From: Epiperipatus broadwayi
Taxonomy: Eukaryota > Onychophora > Udeonychophora > Euonychophora > Peripatidae
Reading direction: 5' to 3'
Assembly: GCA_028023455.1 (NCBI GenBank)
Contig: JAQFVV010012495.1
Location: forward strand, 3,798,516 to 3,862,515
Length of the DNA: 64,000 nucleotides
This document shows positions 38,583 through 49,661 of this stretch, in pieces (position 1 is the first letter of the stretch; each line of letters begins with the position of its first letter). Under the pieces are notes generated by a model. The model made no database searches and had not been told where the DNA came from. It saw nothing but the letters and a program-made list of their open reading frames with translations. The translations under genes were made by a program, and so were the position numbers.

Positions 38583-39209
38583 TAGTTAAAATCTAAGATG
38601 TCATATGTTGGACTATTTCCATCATTTATGAGTGAATGTTAAATGTAAAGAAAATTTTAACTTTATTTAAACTTTCCAAATACAAACAACTTGTTAGTAA
38701 TAACACACAAATAGACAATACAGGTTAGTAATTACACAACGTTTCGAGTAGTATTAATTCTTCTTCAGGTGTTGCTGGCCTATATGCACAGTGACAATAT
38801 TTGCTTAGAAGTTGAACTCGCACCTTTAGATTCTTGAATATTGACTTTTAAGGCAAACACTCTACCAACTGAGCTATTCTGTCAAAGGCAACATATAGTA
38901 GAAATTTGATATTCAAGAATCTAAAGGTGCGAGTTCAACTTCTAAGCAAATATTGTCACTGTGCATATAGGCCAGCAATACCTGAAGAAGAATGGAGAAT
39001 AATACTACTCGAAATGTTGTGTAATTACTAACCTGTATTGTCTATTTGTGTGTTTATTACTAACAAGTTGTTTGTATTTGGAAAGTTTAAATAAAGTTTA
39101 AAATTTTCTTTACATTCAACATTCACTCATAAATTATGGAAATAGTCCAACATATCACATCTTATAATATACTATCATTACAAACCTTCAGATAAATAGT
39201 TAAAATCTA
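38583..39209. mobile_element. Family B foldback SINE-like dimer with 13-nt target duplication
   Basis: The element is 38596-39196, flanked by tagttaaaatcta at 38583-38595 and 39197-39209. Two inverted arms of about 250 nt (38602-38851 and 38908-39163) are nearly identical. Read on the minus strand, the left arm begins with a tRNA-like head. Its A box is tagctcagttgg (38866-38877, minus strand) and its B-box-like region is gcgagttcaacttc near 38808-38821. This is followed by a body ending gatatgttggac. The right arm, on the plus strand, starts inside the tRNA-like region, so it has the B box but not the A box. The right terminus alone carries a 30-nt extension, cttataatata...cttcagataaa. RNA of either strand would form a hairpin of about 250 bp. 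Confidence 0.85.
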
Positions 39210-40995
39210 TCATAAAATTAATACCATGAAAGTGAAATTGAAAAACAAAAACCATAATATTTTTTTTATTGATTTTTAATATAGTATACAAAATGTATTA
39301 TAAATATATATCCAAAAATATTGCAATTATAGCTATTATTTAATATTCATGTTCAATATGTATTTACACTTTTCAGAGCAAGAGCTGCTAATTCAGCCAG
39401 AAAAGCACTAAAATTAATTGAGTTGAATTACTGACACTCAATCTTTAATATATTGAAATAACATAAGTTTATATTTCTTATATAATTTTATACCATCATT
39501 CAATACATTTTTAACACTTTTTTATGCTACATATGAAGATATAATAAAGAGATTAATGCAACTTATATATAAATAAATGACTGGAACTGAAATCTCTCCA
39601 CATTAATTTACATATGACATTAAAATTTTCTTAAGGGCAGCAACATCTGAAAAGAGAATTTTGAAATAGGCTGATAGAAGATGTATTATTCTGACAGAAA
39701 ATTTAGAAATATTTTTAAGGATATAAACTAACCCTGAGTTATTGGCATAAAGATTGTATGCTGGCTATTAAATGGAACACCTGGGAATATCTAAATTCAT
39801 GATATATTGATAATGAAATATAGACTTTTTCAATCTGTTTTGTATTTAGTGAGTTTTTCTCATAGTGAACTAATAATGCTTCTTGAATTATTATTTTTTT
39901 TTTGTGGATAAAACCTCTAAAAAGTGTGAAGATATGAACAAATTATTTCTTTGATTCTTCCTTAAATTTGCTTTATTATTAAATTAAATTTTAGAAATAA
40001 ATTTCATAAGATCAAAATATGTTATATATTATTTCTTGTACAATGAGGATTGTTAATTATTTACTAAAATCTTTTTCAAGATAAACTATATTAAAAATAT
40101 ATTAAATATATAATACAAATACATGAATACTTTTACAAAATATAATATTTTCAAACATGGTACAATTTATAGATGGCGCTTTGAATAGTTAATATTGTTT
40201 ACACAATATTTGCTACATTATTTACAATATTGATAATTTGTTTATTAAACATTTTTTAAGTTTTCAATTTCTTTAAATAGAAAATAACTTAAAAATTAAT
40301 TAATAAATCTATTATGTAATTGACATATTATTTTACATTCACACACACACACAAACTGCTGATTTTTTTTTATTAAATTATTTATATAGTTCGTAGAAAT
40401 ATTTTATAAAAAATACAATCAGTTTTTTGTTAAATAAATTAAAAAATAGATACATTTTAACGTGTTTTTTTTTTTTAATTTAAAAAATTATAACAATAAA
40501 AATATTGTATTTTTAGAAAATATTTGTGTACTTGCAATTTTTTATATTTTTTGCATAATTTTGTTTTTATATTTTAGTCATATTTTTAAAATAGTGTTTA
40601 TCTTGAAAAAAATTACACTAAATAATCAAATCATCTGCATATGAGGAAATAATACATACCATATTGAATTTATTTACAGAGTTTAGCTCAGTAATAAAAT
40701 AAGATGAGGAAAGAATCAAAAAGAGAGCTTTGTTGTTGTTTTTTAACTTAATAACTATTGCAATTGGACTAAATTTGGAAAGAAAATGAGAATAAACAAT
40801 ATTTGGAATTATAAAAGTTAAGCTATGAATTGAGTTTAATGTCATGTGATGTGATGTATGATCCTTGTAAATAAACCCTTAAATGTAATTTGTATAAAAT
40901 ATTTTTCTAGAAAAAAAAAAAATTAAACCATAGCAAAATAAATAAATTTAACTTAATAGAAATAGGAATCTACAATTAATAAAAACTTCCAGGGT
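39210..40995. other. AT-rich DNA, no gene recognised
   Basis: A CA dinucleotide run lies near 40340. ORFs of 60 and 75 codons near 40.5-40.8 kb are A/T-driven. Nothing supported. Confidence 0.5.
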
Positions 40996-41846
40996 TATGA
41001 GAATGATAATAAACAGGTAAAACTCTCTATACATATTGCCACTCAGTGCAAGCCAGCGTAATCAATGGATGCCAGAAGACTTCTGCATAAATTTCCCACC
41101 TAGTGCCTACTCATCCAATATCCCCAGACTAGTTTCTGGCTTGTGGCCTTTGTCAGTCAGGAGGCTTGGATTTGAGAGCACTGCACCTAGATCTTAGAAT
41201 CTAATGCAACCCTCCAGCAACCATCTTTTATCTCTACTTAACTACAAAACTATGAGACTTAAATTGAAAACACTATAATATTTCAATCGAAGCTCATCAG
41301 CTTATATAGTCATATAGGTCTGAACTCAATTCAGTACCTATACATTTTGGTGTCTTTGGTTCTTTAATAACCTTAGCCACCACTATCCTTTTAGGCCTAA
41401 AACCAATCCTGCCTAAAAAGATAGTGGTGGCTATGGTTATTAAAGAACCAAACACCAAAATGTATAGGTACTGAACTGAGTTCAGACCTATATGACTATA
41501 TAAGCTGATGAGCTTGGATTGAAAGTATTATAGTGTTTTCAACTTAAATCTCATAGTTTTGTAGTTAAGTAGAGATAAAAGATGGCTGCTGGTGGGTTGC
41601 ATTAGATCCTAAGATCTAGGTGCAGTGCTCTCAGATTCAAGGCTCCTCACTGATGAAGGCCACAAGCCAGAAATTAGTCTGGTGATATTGGATGAGTAGG
41701 CACTAGGTGGGGATTTTATGCACAACCCTTCTGGCATCCATTGATTACTCTGGCTTGCATTGAGTGGCAATACATATAGAGAGTTTTGCCTGTTTTAATA
41801 ACAGTTAAGAGCAAGCATGAGAAATGGTGATCATGAGAATGATAAT
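40996..41846. mobile_element. Family A foldback, near-complete palindrome with 14-nt target duplication
   Basis: The element is 41010-41832 and the flanking direct repeat atgagaatgataat is at 40996-41009 and 41833-41846. The two arms, about 390 nt each, meet near 41399 (aggcctaaa/accaatcctgcc) with almost no spacer. Arm landmarks are the same as in the compound copy at 2.4-3.9 kb. The left terminus starts aaacagg; the right terminus runs on for about 47 bases beyond the matching cctgttt, to gagaaatggtgatc. It has no ORF and no recognised pol III boxes. It is the best reference copy of family A in the window. Confidence 0.9.
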
Positions 41847-43030
41847 ATTTATACTTGTCTTTCAATTATGTATACATTTATATAAGGTAAATTTATGCAA
41901 TATAAAGATTAATTTGTTTTTAGCGAATAGTTGTTTATTAAAAGAATCGATCAGCTTTCTAATTTTATCTTTCTCATATATGTTTTTAATATTCAAATTT
42001 GAATTTATGAGTTTAAATATTGGAACAAATTAATATATAAATATTTTTAAGCTTATGAATACTGTAGTTTTATTCATTATATATATTTGGGGAATTATTT
42101 ATTTATGTATGTTAACACTTAGTATTCATTCCATTCCTTCTTATTTTCTTTTAAATTTACTGATTTATCAGTTTGATCTTGTCTTTATATTTCTGACCAT
42201 ACTCAAGATCACTATTTAAATTTAATTCCTCCCTTTATCTTATTAAAATATTTCACTTTTAAAATATATTAAACTTTATGGTAGATTCTTCTATAAAAGT
42301 GCCATAGATTTTAGTTTGATATATTTTCATCAAACATAATGTGGCGTTAAATATAGATGCTAAAACAAATTGTGTTAAGACTGTTGCAAATTATAACAAA
42401 CTAGCCCTGATTTAAATTAACTGCCAATGTGATCAATTATTGGTCAGTAAAGCGATATCTTACTATTCTTGGCTCAAATGTAAAATAATGAAAAACATAA
42501 ACTGGGCTCATAAAATTTTATGATGCAGCTCAAAAATTGAGATGTTATTAAAGGCAAACTATTATCAATGAAAATGGCCATTATTCTCAGACCTTAGTTA
42601 TTCAGCTTGATTTGAGTCAGAGGTTCTGTCATAACAAGAAGTATATCAAATATATATATATAAACAGGATATTACGTTCATAAGTACAATAATGATTGCA
42701 TCCTTAAAACAAATAGCTGACTTATTTTTATAATTTAAAAAGAAATACTTATTATAGGCTTCTAATTTATAAAATTTTTACTATCTTATATCATTAATAA
42801 TTTCAAATGTCCAGCATTGATTAGAATAGTGGAAATGTGTCAAACTATGGCACCTCCCTGAGGAGTGCCAAAGCATGAAACCATGGTCAGGGGATTGGGG
42901 GGGGGGGGGGTTTCCTGGCAGAGATATTTTAAGTGCTGGCTCTGGCTAAGCATTTATCACAAAGCTTGTTGAGGAATTGCAATCCTCAGTGTTTATAACT
43001 TACAAGCTTAAGAGATAGGGTCATGTGATC
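41847..43030. other. AT-rich DNA, one less AT-rich patch
   Basis: 42840-43020 is less AT-rich, with a small hairpin ggcacctccctgaggagtgcc at 42850 and a G-homopolymer at about 42898. Its origin is unknown. The rest holds nothing recognised. Confidence 0.4.
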
Positions 43031-43034
43031 TATG

Positions 43035-43150
43035 ACTCTTATTTTGACTATTTATAGAGCATAAGGTCCTTAGATCGATTCCAGTTCTAGCATGTCTGGT
43101 GATCTAACTTCTTATGAACTCCAGAACAATAAAACCATTCAATTATTTTT
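43035..43150 (+). mobile_element. SINE-like repeat (family E), 3' part
   Basis: Shares atcgattcca, cttatgaactcc-gaacaata and accattcaatt with the copy at 19300-19424. The tRNA-like head is not recognisable in this copy. Confidence 0.45.
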
Positions 43151-44202
43151 TAAATATCAAGTGTTAATGATGTCAGATAAGTAAATATATATATATTTAG
43201 AAAAATAAAAATAATTTATAGTATCTAATAATTCCAATTAGGCATAGTAAAAAAAAAAAAAAGGCAAATAAACAAAAGTTATTTATAAAATTATTATTAA
43301 CAATTTATTATTAAAGATTGAACTTATGAAAACAATAAGCAGATATGAAATGAAATCATAGTATTAAATAGAATTCCAATTAAAGAAAGTTTTTATCATG
43401 GGAAATAAATGTATGTAATTATAAATATTTATTGTTTAGCACACATTCATACACAGAAATGATCCGTTTTATTAAATGTGAGATTAAATCAATTATATAT
43501 TTTTGGCACATTGCGAAAACGTTTACTTTTTTTTTTTTGAATCATTATTACAGATTAAAACAATTTTATAATTATACACATTACATTTCTTATAAGCATA
43601 CAATATAAAATAAAGTATTAACTTAATAGTCAACAACACATTATATATGTGCGTGTATACGAGTCCCAAAACAAAATATATTCTGTTTGAATTCTAACAA
43701 GTTACGTATTGAACATGTTCTTCATTGGCATTTAAAGCAACAAATTTATAAAATTTCATCAGAAGATACAGTTCACGTAGCACATATTTTTATAATTTTC
43801 CCTGATGCAGATGTTGTACGCTTCATGGTTTAAAACATAACTAAGATGTTTTTACAAATATTCAAGCTATGAATGATGCTCATTTACAAAGCTATGATTG
43901 ATACTTCAAAGTTCCTTTTCTTCTATCCATTCTCTGGAGAAAATCATTATCAAGGAAGTTTGTAAGTACATCACTAACATAGAGTATGCTATCATTATTG
44001 AACAATCTGTTCTTGAGATAGTACTATATACAAAAAATTATTTTAAAAATGATGTGTTATAATGTAGTTCTTGGCAATCTTTTATATTTATAACTTCGTT
44101 GAAGCCAAAATGAGAGATAATCAATTTCATGTAGCTAAATGTTCCTAAATATATTTTTTCCCAAATAATCAATTGATAGCTATTCAATTAAATATCCATT
44201 AC
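43151..44202. other. AT-rich DNA, no gene recognised
   Basis: A-runs and short (AT)n only. Nothing supported. Confidence 0.5.
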
Positions 44203-44317
44203 AAGTAAGTAAACAGTCAAGCATTGGGGGCTGAGTGGTCAGCACAGCTGCCTTACAAGCAGTTGTCCTGTTTTTGCAGGACATGGAAAAAAAAAAGAAA
44301 AAAAAAGTAAGTAAACA
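44203..44317 (+). mobile_element. Short tRNA-like retroposon, copy 3, with perfect 13-nt target duplication
   Basis: The insert 44216-44304 is flanked by aagtaagtaaaca at 44203-44215 and 44305-44317. It starts with the family head gtcaagcattg and has an A-box-like gctgagtggtcagc. The B-box half is replaced by gttgtcctgtttttgcaggac, and the insert ends in an A-rich tail. The A tail plus target duplication is a clear retroposition signature. Confidence 0.75.
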
Positions 44318-44330
44318 TGTAAGTAAAGTT

Positions 44331-44665
44331 ATTAAAACAGGCAAAACTCTCCATATAGTAGTGCCACTCAGTGCAAGCCAGAGTAATCAATGGATGCTAG
44401 AAGGCTAATGTTTAAAATCCCTATCTAGTGCCTATTCATCCAATATCCCCAGACTTGTTTCTGGCTTGTGGCCTTCATCAGTGAGGAGCCTTGGATCTGA
44501 GAGCACTGCACCTACATCTTAGGATTTTAAGCACTAACCTTCTGACATCCATTGATTACTCTGGCTTGCACTGAGTGGCACTAATGTATGGAGAGTTTTG
44601 CCTGTTTTAATAACGGTTATGAGCAAGCAAAAGAATGGTGAGCATGTGATGTGAAAAATAAGTCA
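44331..44665. mobile_element. Family A foldback, internally deleted copy
   Basis: The left arm begins ttaaaacaggcaaaactctc (44333) and extends through ctgcacctacatcttagga (about 44523). The right arm is short, from ccttctgacatccattgatt (about 44539) to ttgcctgttttaataacggt and on to gcatgtgatg (44659). The extension is at the right end. No target duplication could be assigned. Confidence 0.75.
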
Positions 44666-45060
44666 TCCATAAAAATCCTCATCATCAAGCAATTGATTAG
44701 ATTGGTGAGTACATATTCTCTAGTGTTCCTATACAATGTTTATGATAAATTGCTGCAGCGCTCTTGGCCCTAAATGAATGTTTTAAAGACTGTTACTTTA
44801 CTTTGAATACAATAAGAAAAATTAACTGACATTTATGATTTCTGTAAGACGATAATCAGTTTATTAAAAATCAATTTAAAATAATAATAAAAATTGATGA
44901 AAATGGAATCGAATCTACTGATCCTTATATCATTGTAAAATTGTGTTGTTGTTTTTTGAGACTATGTCATCACATAAAAATTAAGACTACTACTAATAAT
45001 AATTATATGATTACATTGTTCAGAAGTTCATAAAAAGTTTGAGCAAAGGAAGTGATAAAA
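44666..45060. other. AT-rich DNA, no gene recognised
   Basis: Nothing supported. Confidence 0.5.
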
Positions 45061-45128
45061 CAAAGCCCAATTTGTGGACTTGAACCACTGCAGTCTGCCA
45101 TTCTACCATTACAACAAATCACACAAGA
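45010..45128 (-). mobile_element. tRNA-like SINE or tRNA pseudogene (family F)
   Basis: On the minus strand gtgatttgttgtaatggtag is followed by an ideal B box, ggttcaagtcc, near 45071. The spacing is shorter than in a normal tRNA. The DNA beyond it (cataaaaagtttgagcaaag) resembles 57736-57760 next to a second copy, so this is a dispersed repeat, not a single tRNA gene. Confidence 0.45.
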
Positions 45129-45690
45129 TATAAAAATTAAAGTATATAGAATCATAATGGTAAAGTATTATTATTATTAGGCACTACCAATAGTACTTTT
45201 ACAGCATGATGCATTATTTGGTTTTTTCGGGCTTATTTTTTATTATAATGATGAAGTTGATCCACTTTAATGTTGATCATCCTTTTTTCACATAAATCTT
45301 TCCAAGCATTACGTTTTTCTAATGAATGACAACATCTCATAACATGACTAAAGTAAAACAAATGGTGAGTCCTTATTGACAATAACTCTTCCAAAATTAG
45401 TTTGAAAAACAATAAACTGCTAAGCATCTCATATATACTAAGCTACCAAAAAAATACTACAAAATGGAACTAAAATTAAAAATTAAATGCTTAACCTAAC
45501 TTGTGACAAAAGATCACCAGTCAAAATACTATGCTGAAGGAACCCAAAAACAATTTCATTAAAAAAATGTTATAATGGTGAATCTTGCATTTTTACAAAA
45601 AAAGGATTTTAATTTCATTAAAAAACACACACACAAGCATATCCTTCACAACTCTTTCTCAAAGAAAAATTAAAATTAAAATTAGAAAGT

Positions 45691-45943
45691 AAAATTAATA
45701 TGTACGCATCACATGATCACCATTTCTTATAATTGCTTATAACTGTTATTAAAACAGCCAAAACTCTCTATACGTATTGCCACTCAGTGCAAGCCAGAGT
45801 AATCAATGGATGCCAGATGGCTTGTGCATAAAATCCCCATCTAGTGCCACTCATCCAATATTCCCAGACTAGTTTCTGGCTTATGGCCTTCGTCAGTAAG
45901 TGGCATTACGTATAGAGAGTTTTGCCTGTTTTAAAATTAATAT
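45691..45943. mobile_element. Family A foldback, short copy with 11-nt target duplication
   Basis: The element 45702-45932 is flanked by aaaattaatat at 45691-45701 and 45933-45943. A long left arm (catcacatgatcaccatttc through ttatggccttcgtcag) is followed by a right arm of only about 34 nt, agtggcattacgtatagaga and tttgcctgtttt. Arms pair at the outer ends. The extension is at the left end. Confidence 0.8.
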
Positions 45944-45944
45944 A

Positions 45945-46138
45945 CTTTAAATATCTGTAATTGAAAGAAAGTAACTATCTCCCATTGAGTTATGTGAACA
46001 AGGAATAGACAATAGTATCATTCTCAGAGCTTAAAAAGAGTGGTATCATTCTCTCTTTTGTTGTTTTAACATCACATAACTCAGAGGGAGATAATTACTT
46101 CCTCTTCAATTACAGATATCTAAAAAAAAGCTATATTT
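45945..46138. mobile_element. MITE with inverted repeats of about 60 bp
   Basis: Left arm: aaatatctgtaattg, then gtaactatctcccattgagt and tatgtga (to about 45998). Right arm: catcacataactcagaggga through caattacagatatct (46071-46130), its inverse. The centre holds two copies of gtatcattctc. A third, isolated arm piece occurs at 46318-46365 (ataactcagtggg, caattacagacattt). Confidence 0.75.
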
Positions 46139-46369
46139 ATTTATTAAAACTAATTAATATTTTATCTAATATTCAGAGATTGTTAAAAGTAAACTCGTTT
46201 TTCATCCTCTGAATATATTAATAGTGATTTCAGATTATTTAGACTAGACATAAATTAAAACAATAGACAAAATTCACTCTATAATTTCAAACTATATCAA
46301 AAATTAAGATGTTGGATAACTCAGTGGGTTTTGTTTCAATTACAGACATTTAAAAATGTTATGACTACT

Positions 46370-47220
46370 TATTATACTCTAAATATATAATCTCCTTACA
46401 TAAAAACTGTATCAAAATTAGTTATACCTTAATTTATATAGATCTGTATTCTAAAATTTGAAATAAATTTTTAATAATCAAAAATAAATAAGATTTTATA
46501 CAAACCACTAATACAATAAAAAATGATATAAGAAGTAGTCAATTTTTCTTAAGCAGTCAACTTAACATTATTTTACTCTTTAATTTATGATTCTGCTTTA
46601 TCAAATCATTAGCTTTTAAATTACATGAAGTGATGATGTACATTCCAATTTTTAGATTAAAAACACCAAAAATAAAATAGTTTGTTATAAGAATATTAAG
46701 GTTTTGATGAGGCATTTTATATGTTTAATCAACAGAATGCTGTAAATAACAATGACATTTTATCATAATCATTGATGGCAATCTTCTATTGCTTGCCACT
46801 ACTTTTAACAATAAATGTTATGGTTACATTATAAATGTTAATGAATATCTGAAAAAGACTGCATCCATATTGTGATCATAATAAGCATAAATGGAATAAA
46901 ATATTCCTTAGTTAAACAAAATTAAATTGTCCAAATTGCTCACTATGTCTTAAAGAAAAAACAAATTATAAAAATTAAATAAAATTTTAAATCAAACTCA
47001 AAAGAGAGAGAATAACAACAAATATTATTTCCTGAAATCATAAATTAGCTTGAAAAATGATTTTAAAAATATGGTTTGAATAGTTTGCATTTTATATGAT
47101 TCGATTTTTAAAGAAAGAGAAGCAGAAATATCTTTGAGAAAGACATATAAAGGAATCATTTTGTCTCTGTTTACATGACTAGTATTAAATTACTGCAACA
47201 GACATACAAAAGATCATTCA
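46370..47220. other. AT-rich DNA, no gene recognised
   Basis: Nothing supported. Confidence 0.5.
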
Positions 47221-47224
47221 TATA

Positions 47225-47420
47225 AAATAAATCATCATTTTCACCCATTATTTATCCACTGCAGGACAGTCTCCAAGTTTAGTTCAGTCTTTCAGATCCC
47301 TAGCCACTCTTCTCTATATTACAGTAGCAAATTTTCTTATTTCATCAATCCATCTCAATATGGTCTTTTTTTAGATCTTTTACAATTTCTTGGAATCCAA
47401 TTAAATAAATACCAATTAAT
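47225..47420 (-). pseudogene. RTE-like LINE remnant, 3' tip
   Basis: On the minus strand this matches the last 190 bases of the LINE at 25.8-26.0 kb: a WIDEIRKFATVI stretch near 47345, an RRVARDLKD stretch, and the end tgcagtggataaataatggg near 47255. It is severely 5'-truncated. Confidence 0.65.
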
Positions 47421-47429
47421 AAATTATAT

Positions 47430-48114
47430 TTTGAAAATCCAACATCAATTTTCACATCATCTGGAATCAAGTTTTAACTACAAAAAAAATGAAAAAAATA
47501 ATTCACTTTTTTTTTTTTTAATAAGAAAAGTTAATACAGAGTGCATACATAAAACCATGTTACATATGGACTGGTTGTACACAAGGTTCGGCTGCAACCA
47601 AAGTTCTATATGATATCAAACTATATGCACTCTTATGCATTTATATTGGACTTGACATATTTTGATTGGATATAACAAGTTTCCACAATTACGCCACAAT
47701 GCCAAGGAAAAGGCATAAGCGATCAGCTAATTTTAACATAATTTCATGATACATATTGATTGGTTACCACAATTTTTAGCAGCTGCACCGCACCACTATT
47801 TAACTTCCCATAGTCCTTCAGACAAAATACAGTTTTGATCCTTCATAATAAACCTGACATCTTATGAATTTATAACCCAAGATGCAACAGCTACTTCACT
47901 CCATCCAAACAGTCTTAGCTTGAGGTGTGTGAATTGTATTAGAAATTAAGGATTATATTTCTTTCCAGATTATTTCCTGTGGGCAATCCACTTCATTAGG
48001 GGACATGCTATATGATACCCTTGTTGGTCAATAAGTCTTGTGAATTTTGCATAATTGCATAGGATGTGCTTCATTTATAGCTAAATTCGATTTTTATTCC
48101 ACACCAATGTTTCA
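47430..48114. other. Possible LINE 3' untranslated region
   Basis: Less AT-rich sequence directly downstream (minus-strand sense) of the LINE C-terminal fragment at 48.1-48.7 kb. It may be that element's 3' part. No ORF or tail was recognised, and this is inferred from position and composition only. Confidence 0.25.
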
Positions 48115-48700
48115 TTGATGGGTGGATATCAATCTTACAGCTTGCCCTCTTCTTATGCTCATTTCACCTATGTCATCCTCAGAAAGTATCCCTGTTTTGA
48201 GCTAGAGTTTTGCTTGCATTCTCGGAGAACCGTCCTCTTTGCTGTTCAGTTCTATCTGCTTCCAAGTATCAGAAAACCATTTTCCCATTACCAACAGATT
48301 ATCTCTGGTATTCATATTGCAGATGATTGCCCTGAACTCATCCCATGGACTTTTCATGCTAGGATGAAATCTCAAGCAGCACCTGGTGAACCATAATGCA
48401 CAGTATATTATGAAGGCCATTCTGATTGAGGAGAATGTGCCGCTTTTCAGTGCTTTCTCCAAATCCATCACATCAGTGCATCCGAACAGACACTTGAGCA
48501 CAGCTTAATTTTCATGTGAGTCAGCTGGGAACATTTGAAATATATAGGCTCCATCGTCTCCTCATCCAAATCACATAGTGTGCAAGCTCCTGCACTGCAC
48601 AAGAAATTGATTCATTGGGAGCGCTCATAAGACATATTTTATTAAGAAATCCAAAATCTTGTCCTTCTAGTGAGGAGCTTTATGTTTGTGTTGAAAAAGG
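48115..48700 (-). pseudogene. LINE reverse transcriptase C-terminal zinc-finger fragment
   Basis: On the minus strand, near 48600-48530, the frame reads CSAGACTLCDLDEETMEPIY and continues FKCSQ. This fits the C--C-----ET--H-F--C form of the zinc-binding domain that ends many non-LTR reverse transcriptases (zf-RVT type). After a frameshift, an open stretch from 48501 to 48202 begins LKCLFGCTDVMDLEKALKSG, the kind of helical tail that follows the finger. Composition is clearly less AT-rich than the flanks. This LINE differs from the RTE-like family. A plus-strand 93-codon frame overlapping it is a shadow. Confidence 0.5.
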
Positions 48701-48829
48701 TTGCTGTTTTTTCCTGTTTGGGATAGATTATTTTGTAAATGTCCCAGTATCCACTTTTCACTTAAGTCATATACATAGAATAAACAATGGCTACAGAAAA
48801 AAAATTAAACCTGTCTAGATGTTATTGGA

Positions 48830-49655
48830 TTTCTATCTCACTCTACTTAACTTCACATCTATGTAGAACAAATAGCTACTCATTTTAACAACCTTGTAAT
48901 TACACTACTGTAACATGTTAAATATAGAAGAAACATTTGAAAAAGTAATTGGTATTTACACAGGATTCAGTTTAGAGGTGTATTTACTTCTCCATATTAT
49001 CATAATATCTGCTGAATCAAGATGCAAATATATGAGTCCATTCTCAATATGTCTACTAAGAAATTTCTCCCAAATAATAAAAAGAAATTGAAACTGCATT
49101 AATCGAAACAAATTATATTGTTGGAACAAATATTTTAAAAGTAATTAATTATAGCCAAAATAAACTTTTTTTTTTTGTATTCAATCTGATAAATTTTATT
49201 AATACATATGACATAAAATACCTAAGTGTAGATATTATTGATTTTAAGAAAGAAAATAATAGAAAAATTCACAATTGTCATCTACTATGCTTACTCTCAC
49301 ACAATTACAAAATAATTACTTTCTTAACTTGGTTAAAGAAAAAGAATCCTTAATCAGTTTAACAGATTATGGTTTTATAACCATTATTAAACAGTCTGCA
49401 AGGAACACTACCCTTTTATTTGATAGTTTTTTTATTAATTTAAAAATGATTTTGAGATGGAGAAAGATACTCTACATATGTATAGTCATTCTTATAAAAA
49501 ATAATCAAAACATTTGTAACAACAACAAAAAAATCAGTCTTTATAAAACAAATTTCCAAGCTAATGTGATCTTTCCAAATTATTTTATAAATAGTCTGAA
49601 AAATGCATCATCATCATTATTTAGCATATGGAGATTTTTGACAGCTTAATCATTA
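48830..49655. other. AT-rich DNA, no gene recognised
   Basis: The 124-codon plus-strand frame at 49275-49649 is Asn/Lys/Ile/Leu-rich, as expected of chance frames in AT-rich DNA, and has no motif. Confidence 0.45.
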
Positions 49656-49661
49656 ACAAAA

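Noticed and set aside
42840-43020. RNA gene or regulatory element in the less AT-rich patch
   Set aside because: A small hairpin and a G run are present, but there is no recognisable family or promoter.
45062-45125. Functional tRNA gene on the minus strand
   Set aside because: The B box is ideal but A-to-B spacing is short, arms do not fold as a tRNA and a second diverged copy with shared flanks exists.
48115-48396. 93-codon plus-strand frame
   Set aside because: Antisense shadow of the minus-strand LINE fragment.
49275-49649. 124-codon plus-strand frame
   Set aside because: Ile/Leu/Asn/Lys-rich as expected of AT-rich chance frames, with no motif, no homologous family by eye and no composition change.
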